This document shows, one piece after another, positions 8,148-16,346 of a stretch of 64,000 bases of DNA. The first letter of the stretch is position 1; each line of letters opens with the position of its first letter. The notes under the pieces are model-generated. The model did not search any database, was not told the DNA's origin, and saw only the letters and a program-made list of their open reading frames with translations. The translations under genes were made by a program, and so were the position numbers. Source of the DNA: Nocardia salmonicida NBRC 13393 (GTDB lineage Bacteria > Actinomycetota > Actinomycetes > Mycobacteriales > Mycobacteriaceae); contig NZ_BDBR01000043.1 of assembly GCF_001613085.1 (NCBI RefSeq), forward strand, positions 26,514 through 90,513, written 5' to 3'.

Positions 8148-8845
8148 CGACTACTCGCCCGATGTTGCACTACAGCAACATCAGCGCCCCCACCGCAGCG
8201 ATGGTCCGACACGGCCCCGACACCGTTGTCGGGCTCGCGTTCAACCCCACCTGCCTCGCCCTGGTCTACCTCACCGTGCATCCCCGCGTCCGCACCGTGA
8301 CCAGGGGTTCGCGCTCGGTCGGGGTGGAAGTCGGATGCGACATCGTCATCCACCACGGACTCCACCAGCAAGCACGCCGACTTCTCTCTGCCCGCATCGA
8401 TCAATGCTGGCGCCACGCCCGCGCGCTGGCAGCGCACAATCCGGTGCCGGATCTGCGCTGCTATTACGGATCGCAAGTGCTCTCCGATCTGGCCGGGCTC
8501 TGGAAGTTCCGGACGGGGTTCGAATCGGAAATCATGACGATGATCGATCTCGCCTACGACATCCCCGAGGCCGGCGCAGAGCTGTTGAACGCGGTGATCG
8601 CACACGGGTTCGCACCCGGCACCCCACCCGAACAGCTGGCCGAACGCACGGTCCTCGTCGAAGCGTTCGCCGCCGCCGCCCAGGGTGCACGCCACCTGAA
8701 ACTCCTCGATTCGACCGACCTCGACATCGTGGCCCTGCTCGACCAGATCGAACCGCCCGCACGGTCTTCGACAGCCCTCATCTCTCATCAGGCTCCGCCG
8801 CTTCATCAGGCTCGGCCGCGCCGTGTCGAGCTGACCGCACGCTGA
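8144..8845 (+). CDS. hypothetical protein, 233 aa
   Basis: Unrecognised protein starting in an ATGA overlap with the previous gene. Helical segments predominate. A conserved-looking region LYG/CYYGSQVLSDLAGLWKFRTGF lies around 105-125. Cysteines occur at scattered positions and no signal peptide or membrane segment is seen. The last ~25 residues are low-complexity His/Pro/Ala/Arg. It is coupled to DUF4254-like genes and precedes a small secreted-type helical protein after 62 bases. Confidence 0.6.
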   Translation: MTTTRPMLHYSNISAPTAAMVRHGPDTVVGLAFNPTCLALVYLTVHPRVRTVTRGSRSVGVEVGCDIVIHHGLHQQARRLLSARIDQCWRHARALAAHNPVPDLRCYYGSQVLSDLAGLWKFRTGFESEIMTMIDLAYDIPEAGAELLNAVIAHGFAPGTPPEQLAERTVLVEAFAAAAQGARHLKLLDSTDLDIVALLDQIEPPARSSTALISHQAPPLHQARPRRVELTAR

Positions 8846-8907
8846 CCTTCACACACCGTCACCCGTCCTACCTACCTACACCCGTACCACTGCCAGGGGG
8901 CCACCAC

Positions 8908-9213
8908 ATGACACTGGACTTCGATCCCGCCACCGCACACCAATTCGCCACCACCGGCACATACATCGCCGCCGAGGTATCCCACGCCACGAACACCACC
9001 ACCGCAGCGGTCGACGCGGTGCCCGGGTTGGGGCTGATCGGCGAAGACTTTCGGGCTTTGCTGATCACCGCGATGACCAACCACGCCAACCATCTCGGCG
9101 GCTGCGCGCACACGGTGACCGATCAAGCCGACCACGTCGCGACCTACCGCGCCCAGATCAGCGGGCTCGATCAGCGCATCGGCGACGGCCTCGACAACAT
9201 CGGGCAGTTGTGA
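8908..9213 (+). CDS. small helical protein, probable type VII-type substrate (EspC/WXG100-like)
   Basis: Protein of 101 residues starting at the ATG at 8908 after a CAGGGGG-type site. It reads as two helices around a VPGLGLIGEDF turn and ends in coiled-coil-like DQADHVATYRAQI and GLDQRIGDGLDNI. Size, absence of a signal peptide and the helical hairpin with Gly-Leu-x-Gly fit EspC/WXG100-like proteins exported by ESX systems. There is no WxG triplet and no clear YxxxD/E at the end, so the assignment is tentative. TGATG coupling to the next gene fits a paired-substrate arrangement. No ESX ATPase or membrane gene is in the window. Confidence 0.55.
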   Translation: MTLDFDPATAHQFATTGTYIAAEVSHATNTTTAAVDAVPGLGLIGEDFRALLITAMTNHANHLGGCAHTVTDQADHVATYRAQISGLDQRIGDGLDNIGQL

Positions 9214-10505
9214 TGGCCGGGCGTGTGAAAACCTCGACCAGCAGCCAGGTGGCGCCAGATCCCGATGCGATCATCGCCTACCTGTCGGCACCGATCCGCG
9301 AGCTGCGCACCAGCGTGGACGGCACCGGCGACCCAGCCGAGGCACTGGGCCTGCTCAACAACGCGATCAGCCAACTCGACTCGACCGAGGCGCCCTACCG
9401 CCTGCAGGCAACCGATCTCGAATCGAGCTGGAGCTCCACAGCTGCTAACTCCGCGATCCCCGCGATCCGCGCCTCCCGCACCAGCCTGGTCGAGGGCAGC
9501 GACCAAACTGGAGAGTTCGCCACGCTGATCGACGCCGCAGTCGGCACCAACACCACCGCCGCCGCGGCGATCGATGCCGAACTCGACGACTTCGAAACCC
9601 GAGCCCGCCGGATTCTGAAAGCTTCACCGAACGAGCAAGGCGTCACCACCGTCATCGAGCTGGCCCGACAGATGTACAGCAACTCCCTCTCCGCAGTCGA
9701 CAACGCGCAAGCCGACTACGACACCTACACCAGCAAGCTGCGCGAAACCGACTACACGACACCGAAATCCAGCCTCGGAACCGGCGGCGGCCCTTCCACC
9801 GGCGACCCATCCCTGACCAGCGACGACGACACCGACACAGGCATCGACGACACCGGCAGTAGCTCGACATCGACCGATCCGGTCATCGCGATGCAGCAAA
9901 CCCTCGCCACCGCCGGCATCGACGCCGCGACCACCCTCGGCACCCAATTGATCACCTCCGGGGCCGAAGTGCTGACCACCCTGATCACCGAAGCCGCCGG
10001 GGTCGCGACCCACGCCATCGACGTCCTCGGCGACGAAGCCGGTGAAACGATCACCGCCGCACTCACCGGCAATACCGGTGACAGCACAGGCACCGCGCCC
10101 ACGGCGAACGGAACCGGGACCGGTTCGAACGTGCCCAGTAACGGCGGCACCGGTAGCGGGGCACCGCTGTTCAACTTCGGTGGTTCCGACAAACCTGCCA
10201 CTGGCGCGAACGGTGCCAGTACCGGTACAGGATCGAATACCGGTGCCGCGCCGATCACGCCGAAACCAGACGCGCCCACCAGTGACGGCGACCAGAAACC
10301 CCAGCCCTCCCCCGCGCCTGGCCCCGCTGTGTCGCCTGGCCAGAATTCGAGCACCGGCGCTGTGGTGCCGCCTGCTGCGGGTCAAGCCGCCGGGACTGAC
10401 GGCGAGCACAAACCGCGTGCACAAGCCGGCACGACCTCACCATCAGCAATCGCCGGTGACGTTGTCGCGGTGGTGGTTCCCGTCATCGGAGCTGTGGGGA
10501 CATGA
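9213..10505 (+). CDS. probable type VII-type partner protein with long Gly/Thr/Pro tail
   Basis: Protein of about 430 residues. The ATG at 9213 overlaps the preceding stop (TGATG); a GTG at 9210 would add one residue. The first ~180 residues are helical with no signal peptide and contain an AIRELRTS-like helix and LESSWSSTAANSAI. An SW-type aromatic in a helical hairpin recalls WXG-like folds. From ~190 it is Thr/Gly/Asp/Pro-rich low-complexity sequence, ending with hydrophobic DVVAVVVPVIGAVG. The pairing with the small upstream protein resembles partner proteins such as EspC/EspB-type pairs. It could equally be a surface linker protein. Confidence 0.55.
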   Translation: MAGRVKTSTSSQVAPDPDAIIAYLSAPIRELRTSVDGTGDPAEALGLLNNAISQLDSTEAPYRLQATDLESSWSSTAANSAIPAIRASRTSLVEGSDQTGEFATLIDAAVGTNTTAAAAIDAELDDFETRARRILKASPNEQGVTTVIELARQMYSNSLSAVDNAQADYDTYTSKLRETDYTTPKSSLGTGGGPSTGDPSLTSDDDTDTGIDDTGSSSTSTDPVIAMQQTLATAGIDAATTLGTQLITSGAEVLTTLITEAAGVATHAIDVLGDEAGETITAALTGNTGDSTGTAPTANGTGTGSNVPSNGGTGSGAPLFNFGGSDKPATGANGASTGTGSNTGAAPITPKPDAPTSDGDQKPQPSPAPGPAVSPGQNSSTGAVVPPAAGQAAGTDGEHKPRAQAGTTSPSAIAGDVVAVVVPVIGAVGT

Positions 10506-11299
10506 CCGACAACCCACTCGATCTGCGCCGACCCGACCCTCCGACCGGACCTGACGATCTCAGTAGCGACGCCGACCACGGGTTCGACGAGGACGACGAC
10601 TACGACGACTACGACCGCTCCAGCGACTGGTCGGCCTGGATGGACCCCACCGACGCCGACCCCGACGAACCGAAGGCGCCGCCCGGGTTTCGGCAGGTCG
10701 GACGTAACTACGCACCCGCACGCCCCGACCAGCCCGGCACCGGACGAGTCATCGCCACCCTCGGCGCGGTCTTCGCGGTCGTGATCATCGTTGTGTTGGT
10801 CGTGCTCGAGTCGCTGCCCGACACCGACGAACAATCCAACACAGCTGCGAGCACGCCTTTGCCCGCACCGTTGACCGGGATGGTCCACGCGGTCCCGACA
10901 ACGACCACCGCGCCACACGCGATCGCCGACTGCCCCCACAAACGCAGCACCGCTCTGTCTTCGGGCGCCGACCCCGGCGACACCACCAGCGCGGTCAGCG
11001 TGATCTTCGCCTTCCAATACGCCTACTACGTCCAACGATCCGCCACTAAAGCACGCGAATACGTCACCGCCGACGCGAAAGTCCCATCCACGCAGCACAT
11101 TCAGGGCGGCATAGATTCCGTGCCCGTCGGAACCCGCTACTGCGCCACCGTCGTGCCGACCGCACCGGGCCGGTGGCAGGTCCAGATCCGTGAGCAATGG
11201 CCGAACAAAACCCCAGAGCTGTTGGCGGCCTTGATCATCACCACCGCGACCGAGCCCGACGGCACAGCCACGATCACCGCGATCAGCGCGGCACCATGA
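10502..11299 (+). CDS. single-pass membrane protein, paralogue of the conjugation-region gene at 55934-56614
   Basis: Protein of 265 residues: an acidic cytoplasmic N-terminus (DEDDDYDDYD), one membrane helix at about 80-102 (VIATLGAVFAVVIIVVLVVL), a Thr/Pro linker, then an exported domain. The exported part matches the protein at 55934-56614. Shared features are a Cys after the linker (ADC here, RACAG there), a GDTxxAVxxxxAFxxAYYVxRSA block, and PVGTRYC here versus PIGTTHC there. Two Cys could form a disulphide. It is coupled to the preceding gene by ATGA. The duplicate inside a T4SS operon suggests an envelope scaffold role; function is not known. Confidence 0.75.
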   Translation: MTDNPLDLRRPDPPTGPDDLSSDADHGFDEDDDYDDYDRSSDWSAWMDPTDADPDEPKAPPGFRQVGRNYAPARPDQPGTGRVIATLGAVFAVVIIVVLVVLESLPDTDEQSNTAASTPLPAPLTGMVHAVPTTTTAPHAIADCPHKRSTALSSGADPGDTTSAVSVIFAFQYAYYVQRSATKAREYVTADAKVPSTQHIQGGIDSVPVGTRYCATVVPTAPGRWQVQIREQWPNKTPELLAALIITTATEPDGTATITAISAAP

Positions 11300-11383
11300 C
11301 CCGCCCAACAACCACCACCCCACACCTCCGACACCAACAGACACCGAGATGAACGAGCACCGAACGCGGCAGGAGCCCCCACC

Positions 11384-12259
11384 GTGACCACCCGTCCACC
11401 AAACCTGATCGACCCCGACCAGCCGACCCCCGCACGCCTGCACAGCGCGTTCCTCGGCGGGAAGGACCACTACGACCCTGACAAGGTGCTAGCCGACGCC
11501 TTGGCGAGCAGCACGATCCGGCCCGCGGTCGCCGAATCCCGTCGATTCACCCGACGCGCGGTCGAGTACCTGTCCGACCATCACGAGGTGTCTCAGTTCG
11601 TCGAACTCGGGTGCGGCATTCCCCACTTCCCGAATATCCACGACATCGCCGAACGAGCGAACAGCAGCGCAAAGACGTTGTATGTCGACTCCGACACCGT
11701 CGTGGCCGCGCATGGGCGTGCGCTGCTGCACGAACCACCTACCCGGTTCTTCACCGATACCGACATCACCGACGCTGACACGATCGTGGGCGATGTCGCC
11801 GCCGTGATGGACATGACGGCACCGTTGGCGGTGTGCGTGTCGGGCACCGCAGAATGGATTAGTGACGCCCCTGCCGTGCTCGCGGCGTTGACCGCCCGGT
11901 TCCCGGTCGGGACATGGCTCGTGTTCACCCACGTCACCGACGAGTTCTACCCCCAGCACGTCCAGGCCGCCGCCGAAACCCTGCGCCGCGCGGGCATCCC
12001 GTACCACCCACGCGGACGAGACGAGATCACGGCCATGCTCGCCGAGTACCAACTCCTCGCGCCCGGTCTGATCGCCCCGCACCGGTGGGTACCAGCCCTC
12101 AGCCGCGACGACGACAACCGGAATGGGAACGAGGACGGCGAGGGCGACGACCGCGACAGAGTACGGAGGCTGTCGCCCGCCGCACCACGCCATCGCGGGG
12201 CGTGGGACCTGAGCGCCTACGCTGCCATCGGCCAGCTCCACCTGAGGGGTCCTCGGTGA
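11384..12259 (+). CDS. SAM-dependent methyltransferase (Methyltransf_19 / DUF574 family)
   Basis: Actinobacterial S-adenosylmethionine-dependent methyltransferase-like protein, 291 residues, GTG start. Family hallmarks are the opening PTPARLHSAFLGGKDHYDPD, the FVELGCGIP SAM-binding loop at ~70, a YVDSD acidic end of strand 2, and the central WLVFTHVTDEF block. The C-terminus is Asp/Asn-rich then Arg-rich and probably disordered. Substrates are unknown for this large family. It lies 84 bases after the envelope cassette and may be its last gene; downstream the sequence becomes degenerate. Confidence 0.88.
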   Translation: MTTRPPNLIDPDQPTPARLHSAFLGGKDHYDPDKVLADALASSTIRPAVAESRRFTRRAVEYLSDHHEVSQFVELGCGIPHFPNIHDIAERANSSAKTLYVDSDTVVAAHGRALLHEPPTRFFTDTDITDADTIVGDVAAVMDMTAPLAVCVSGTAEWISDAPAVLAALTARFPVGTWLVFTHVTDEFYPQHVQAAAETLRRAGIPYHPRGRDEITAMLAEYQLLAPGLIAPHRWVPALSRDDDNRNGNEDGEGDDRDRVRRLSPAAPRHRGAWDLSAYAAIGQLHLRGPR

Positions 12260-12410
12260 CCGGCGGCTTGTGCAACCGGGGACGGACCTTCTGCCGGTGT
12301 GATGGATAGCATCGGCATGGTTCAGCGGAGCACACCCATCGTGAGTTCATCGGAAGGACAGTCCTCTTGGACGACTACCTCGTTCCCCACTCTGAATAGC
12401 CACGACTGGG

Positions 12411-12858
12411 GACGATCACCAAACACCGCCGACATGATCCGCCTCATCGTCCGCGACGAAGCAGTCCACGGCTACTACTTCGGATACAAGTTCCAGCTCG
12501 GCGTCGGCCAGCTCGGCGTCGGCCAGCTCGGCGTCGGCCAGCTCGACGACGAGCAAGCCGATGCGCAAGAACTGGTGTACGAGCTCTACGAGAACGAAGT
12601 CGAGTACGCGCGCGACCTCTACGGCCCGATCGGGTCACCAGCGATGTCGAGAAGTTCCTGCGGTACAACGCGAACAAGGCCCTGATGAACCTCGGCTACG
12701 AACGCCTGTTCCCACGCGACGACCGCGAGGTCAACCCCGCGATCCTGTCCGCCCTCTGGCCCAACGCCGACGAGAACCACGACTTCTTCTCTGGGTCCGG
12801 GTCGAGCTACGACATCAGGAAGGGTGTCGAGGCGGAGGATGACGACTGGGAATTTTGA
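12411..12858 (+). pseudogene. nrdF: nrdF remnant (class Ib ribonucleotide reductase beta subunit), frameshifted
   Basis: C-terminal half of an NrdF-like diiron subunit, in two frames. The first frame reads [23 protein letters not shown] (carrying two of the iron ligands in E-A-V-H), then [20 protein letters not shown]. Near 12630-12640 the frame shifts and homology resumes as DVEKFLRYNANKALMNLGYE, VNPAIL, ENHDFFSGSGSSY and the acidic DDDWEF terminus, ending in TGA at 12858. The first ~160 residues of a normal ~320-residue protein are missing, including the radical Tyr and other ligands. A threefold 15-bp repeat interrupts the helix after YKFQ. No partner nrdE is present. It cannot be functional. 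Confidence 0.9.
12494..12538 (+). repeat. 15-bp tandem repeat, three perfect copies
   Basis: CAGCTCGGCGTCGGC occurs three times head to tail at 12494, 12509 and 12524, and begins a fourth partial copy at 12539. In frame it encodes QLGVG three times and replaces the short loop that follows YKFQ in intact NrdF proteins. A unit length divisible by three keeps the reading frame, so the expansion could have arisen before or after inactivation. The likely mechanism is replication slippage. Confidence 0.95.
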
Positions 12859-13034
12859 CCGTCACCGATCTACCGGTTCCCGGTGAGCTTGTAGCCCAGG
12901 CTATTCGGTGACGCCCTGCGGATCTTTCCTTCGCGAAGGGAGGCCGAGCGTGTCGGCCTGGCGAAGGGCGCCAACGATGGCCGATGTCGCTCAAGTGGGT
13001 TATGCGCGTCGGAAAAATCGTCAAGAATGGCCGT

Positions 13035-13874
13035 ATGTCGAACCCGACGACTCCGCCCCCCTCTTCGTCGACACCTCCGCCTTCGTCGACACCTCCACCC
13101 GCAGCGTCGTCGCCAACACCCTCGCCGGCCACGCCACCAACCCCGTGGTGGAAGAACAGTGTTGTTCTCGGGGTAGCGGGACTGGTCGGGGCCGTTGCTG
13201 CCGTACTCGCGCTCTTTCGCGACACAGTCGACTTCAAGATCGGATCTGCGACAAATTCGCCAACCACGTCGATCGCATCCACCGCGAATCCGGCACCTGG
13301 TATTGGCGTTGGCAACAACAACTATGGATGGGGGCCGATGCGGGAGATGTACACCAAAAATGAACCCTCCCCTACCGCAGTCTTCAATAGCCTTGCTGAC
13401 AATAAGCAGATGGGCGACGAACGAAATTATGTGCACTGCCGTGTGGCGGATAGCAAGAACATGTACGCGGATGAGGTCGCGATCAGTGGCGATGTTGAAA
13501 TTTCAGTTATGGTATTGATTGACAATTCCAGTTCGCTCCCTGACCAGGCCATAAGGGGTGCTCGGATGGACTTGCTGGTCGAATCCAAGCCAGTCTTCAA
13601 TCCCGTATTGAATGTCACACTCTCCGCAGACAATGCCATCACAGTATGGAATGGATGCAAAATCCTTTCGACAAAACCTACCACCCTTTCGTATGTTCCG
13701 GGAAGCGCGCATCTCGCTGTTTATGAGCATCCGCTAATAAAAGTAGAAGACCGGGTAGTGCGCGGAGATAAACTACTGCCGGGCGTGCGGGGGAATGCCG
13801 ACGGAGTAATCGGAGGCAACAGCCAGACCTACGGGTGGATTGAATTTCGCGTGGCGGCATTTGGGAGGGGCTAG
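13035..13874 (+). CDS. membrane-anchored protein with extracytoplasmic domain, AT-richer
   Basis: Unrecognised protein of 279 residues from the ATG at 13035; an in-frame start at 12984 would add 17. Residues 1-38 are almost pure Ser/Thr/Pro. One membrane helix follows (NSVVLGVAGLVGAVAAVLAL), then a ~200-residue outside domain with Asn- and Ser-rich strands. The 3' two thirds use many A/T-ending codons (aat, att, gaa, ata), unlike the neighbours, which suggests recent acquisition. No motif identified. Flanked by the nrdF remnant upstream and an opposing hypothetical gene downstream. Confidence 0.65.
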   Translation: MSNPTTPPPSSSTPPPSSTPPPAASSPTPSPATPPTPWWKNSVVLGVAGLVGAVAAVLALFRDTVDFKIGSATNSPTTSIASTANPAPGIGVGNNNYGWGPMREMYTKNEPSPTAVFNSLADNKQMGDERNYVHCRVADSKNMYADEVAISGDVEISVMVLIDNSSSLPDQAIRGARMDLLVESKPVFNPVLNVTLSADNAITVWNGCKILSTKPTTLSYVPGSAHLAVYEHPLIKVEDRVVRGDKLLPGVRGNADGVIGGNSQTYGWIEFRVAAFGRG

Positions 13875-13954
13875 CGGGTCCTTCTCGGGGGTCGTCGGCG
13901 CGGGTTACGTCATCGAGAAGGCTGTCGAGACCGCGGGGGCGCGGAATCTAGGCT

Positions 13955-15001
13955 TCAGTCCCAGGAATTTCGCTCATTGAGAGCGAGGGCCAGGCTGGTT
14001 GCGACCATCACCGCGAGAACTGCGTTCTCTGGCGTGTAGTGCTCGGGATGCGCACGGTGGACGCTGACGTGACGGGACAGCGGCGCCGGGCGTGGCTTAC
14101 CGCTCTTTGGGCTCCACTCAGTCAGCAGGTTCACCACCGGCGCAACCCCCAACGTGTACCGCAGCGTGTTCGTTGCGAAGGCCTCGGCCAGATTCTTGAC
14201 GACGCACTGATTCTTGGCCTTTCCGTGCGATTCGTTGATGTGTTCAGTGATCAATGTGTCGCAGATATTGACGGCGAGCGCTTGCGCCGACTCGAGGTGT
14301 CCCTGCTCGAGGGTTTCGATGGCCCGTTCGAGCAGCACCTTCTGGGCGGCTACCTTGGGATGCACTCGACGATCGAGGGCTTCACGGCAATCGTCCACGA
14401 TGTCCGCGGTGCGGGCGACCAGTATTTCGACGCGGCCGACGCGATCATCCGCCTCAGCCAGATCAGCAACTATCTCTGCTCGAGGGATGTACGCGATCGG
14501 GATTCCATCGTCCTCGACGATCTCGCGGGCAAGCTCGAAATCTAGTGCGTCGTCCTCGGGCCAGTTGCTCGGATACCGCTTGGCCAGGCTGCGTAGGAGA
14601 TCGCTGACGGCCGGCGTGACGATGGACTCGGGCAACCCGATGCTTGGAAAGTAATCCACAAACAGGCGTGAGGTGTTCATGACCGGGGCAAGGTCCATAC
14701 GCAGCTTCGACAAGGTCGATGTGTAGGTGTCGAAGTCAGCGGTGCGCAGGTGGTTCAGCTCAAAAAACTGCCGACCGAGGTCAATAGTGGGGAGCACGCT
14801 GGTGTACGTGCTCATCGCGGTAGTCATCGGAGGAAGGCGCAACTGGTCGAATAGTGGTGGTGGCGTGAACATCCGCATACGCTCGTCGTGCGCCTTGAGA
14901 ATAGCCGCGAGCGAACCGTTCTGCTGCACCGTGCGCCAAGCCGCGGCGGCTATCGTGCGGAACGCGCGGTCTTGGGCCTTGGACATGGATGGACAGTACA
15001 T
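13955..15001 (-). CDS. hypothetical protein, 348 aa
   Basis: Unrecognised, probably cytosolic and helical. The N-terminal half has MSKAQDRAFRTIA and PPLFDQLRLPP segments. The C-terminus has APLSRHVSVHRAHPEHYTPENAVLAVMVATSLALAL, whose His-x-His and YTPENA pattern I recall from uncharacterised actinobacterial proteins. The final hydrophobic stretch is a single possible membrane or hydrophobic helix. Start may be the ATG at 15001 or the internal one at 14986. It converges with the gene at 13035-13874. Confidence 0.68.
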   Translation of the reverse strand: MYCPSMSKAQDRAFRTIAAAAWRTVQQNGSLAAILKAHDERMRMFTPPPLFDQLRLPPMTTAMSTYTSVLPTIDLGRQFFELNHLRTADFDTYTSTLSKLRMDLAPVMNTSRLFVDYFPSIGLPESIVTPAVSDLLRSLAKRYPSNWPEDDALDFELAREIVEDDGIPIAYIPRAEIVADLAEADDRVGRVEILVARTADIVDDCREALDRRVHPKVAAQKVLLERAIETLEQGHLESAQALAVNICDTLITEHINESHGKAKNQCVVKNLAEAFATNTLRYTLGVAPVVNLLTEWSPKSGKPRPAPLSRHVSVHRAHPEHYTPENAVLAVMVATSLALALNERNSWD

Positions 15002-15297
15002 GATCGTCTATCCCATACCTCATCTGATTTTCAGGCGGCATGACCATGGTTGGTTGCCGTCACCGTGACAAAGCACTCTAAATTCCGCGAAGAGCTTGAG
15101 TGCGAGTGCGAGAATCGGCGCCGTGGCGACCGTGACAGCCAAGTCGTGGTCACAAGCGTGTTCAAGATCGTCCCCCACGACTCCAATGCTTGGCGCCCCG
15201 GCTCGACCCGCTCCTTGCCTGGATTCAACCGCATCCCGGATCACATCCAATACAACAACGCAATCGTTCCGAGGTCAACCCCTTCACATCGAGCCTT
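15002..15297. other. intergenic stretch with no convincing gene
   Basis: About 300 bases between divergent hypothetical genes. Overlapping open frames exist on both strands (plus 15050-15301, minus 15020-15250), but neither has a ribosome-binding site, recognisable motif or codon pattern clearly better than the other. Base composition is more AT-rich than the rest of the window. It may contain divergent promoters for 13955-15001 and 15298-15818; I could not define boxes. Confidence 0.5.
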
Positions 15298-15585
15298 GTG
15301 AACACAGATTCATCGTTCGAATTAACGACTAACGACATATATCGCCTTCACGCCGTGATCCGAGTATTGAAATGCAACCTTGGTTCCATCAGCACTGACA
15401 ACTGGGTCGAAACAATCGCCGCATTACTTTTGGCAGCAGTGAATGACTTGGGTCGGCCCGCCCGGTTCCGCACCGCAGACAGCCCTCGCGCCGTCTTGGG
15501 AGACATGGCCCAAGCGCCCAAACATGTACAGGCCCCTGGAATTCAGCTCGCCACCGAGGTGGCGATGCGGATACTTGACCGATGA
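15298..15585 (+). CDS. small hypothetical protein, 95 aa
   Basis: GTG start at 15298; a longer in-frame version from 15190 has low-complexity Pro/His sequence and looks non-coding. The protein has an LTTNDIYRLHAVIRVLKC helix, DNWVETIAALLLAAVNDLG and a helical end. No known domain. The stop overlaps the next ATG (ATGA), which is the best evidence that it is expressed. Confidence 0.5.
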   Translation: MNTDSSFELTTNDIYRLHAVIRVLKCNLGSISTDNWVETIAALLLAAVNDLGRPARFRTADSPRAVLGDMAQAPKHVQAPGIQLATEVAMRILDR

Positions 15586-15818
15586 GCTTTGACCTCCTGC
15601 TGTTGGCGGTGCCCCTCTCCATCGCCTTCTGGAGCGCGTACCGGTATCCACGAGTTGTTCGACGCAGCGAGGTGGGCAGGGCGAGCCGCGACGAAAGCCG
15701 AGGTAAGGTGAATCCGCGTGCGGGCCTTCCGGTCCCGCACGAGATCAGAACTGGTCACCCCGAGAACTACTACCGTCCTCGCCCTCCGACGATCTATGAC
15801 CGTCGTTATCCATGGTGA
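15582..15818 (+). CDS. small membrane protein, 78 aa
   Basis: The ATG at 15582 overlaps the preceding stop. Residues 2-20 (SFDLLLLAVPLSIAFWSAY) are one hydrophobic helix. The remainder is a basic, Arg/Pro-rich tail ending in tyrosines (NYYRPRPP, YDRRYPW). The orientation by positive charge would place the tail in the cytoplasm. No homologue recognised. It belongs with the preceding 95-residue gene as a two-gene unit. Confidence 0.5.
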   Translation: MSFDLLLLAVPLSIAFWSAYRYPRVVRRSEVGRASRDESRGKVNPRAGLPVPHEIRTGHPENYYRPRPPTIYDRRYPW

Positions 15819-15887
15819 CCGAGGGGAGCGCTGGCCGAGGTTCCTCCGCTTAACAGCGTTGTCACTATCGCCAAGTTGGGCGTTGTG

Positions 15888-16194
15888 AGAAAGGGACAGC
15901 ACAGCACGGATCTGGGATGCGCGCACCCATCATCAGGTCGGGCGACCCCTCACCGGCCACACTGACTGGGTGGTTTCGGTGGCGTTCAGCCCCGACGGGG
16001 GCCAGCTCGCCACTGGCAGCAAAGACAGCACGGTGCGGATTTGGGATCTCAGTACCCATTGGCAGGTCGGAGGGCCCTACCGCGAACACACAGGCAGCGT
16101 GAATTCGGTGGCGTTCAGCCCTGATGGCAGCCAGCTGGCGACCGGCAGCAATGACCGCACTGCGCGGATTTGGAGGGTGGCCGGGCCCGCGTAG
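15888..16194 (+). pseudogene. C-terminal fragment of a WD40-repeat protein
   Basis: One frame reads DSTARIWD, then LTGHTDWVVSVAFSPDG, LATGSKDSTVRIWDL, HTGSVNSVAFSPDG, LATGSNDRTARIW and a stop at 16194. That is the last two WD40 blades plus the end of a third. In-frame sequence immediately before DSTARIWD has a TGA and no start codon. The normal 7-14-blade propeller and any kinase or caspase-like N-terminal domain are gone. It is a decayed end of an NACHT/STK-WD40 type protein, adjacent to other degenerate sequence. Confidence 0.85.
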
Positions 16195-16346
16195 CGCCTG
16201 GGCCGACTGCCCGCAGTTCACGTCTGTGCCCGGCGACGTCGGTGCTGCGGTGACGTAATCAGTGACGGCCGGTTTGTGCCGCGCCGCCGACACGCAGCCT
16301 CGCACTGTGCTTGGTCTGCGCCCCGGGCAAGCGTGGCCGTGGCTTC

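Noticed and set aside
12494..12538. Tandem repeat as a CRISPR-like array
   Set aside because: Copies are directly adjacent 15-mers without spacers and lie in coding-derived sequence.
12299..12685. Apparently intact 128-codon gene over the nrdF fragment
   Set aside because: Its middle is NrdF sequence and its end runs out of frame where homology continues in another frame, so it is a chance frame over a pseudogene.
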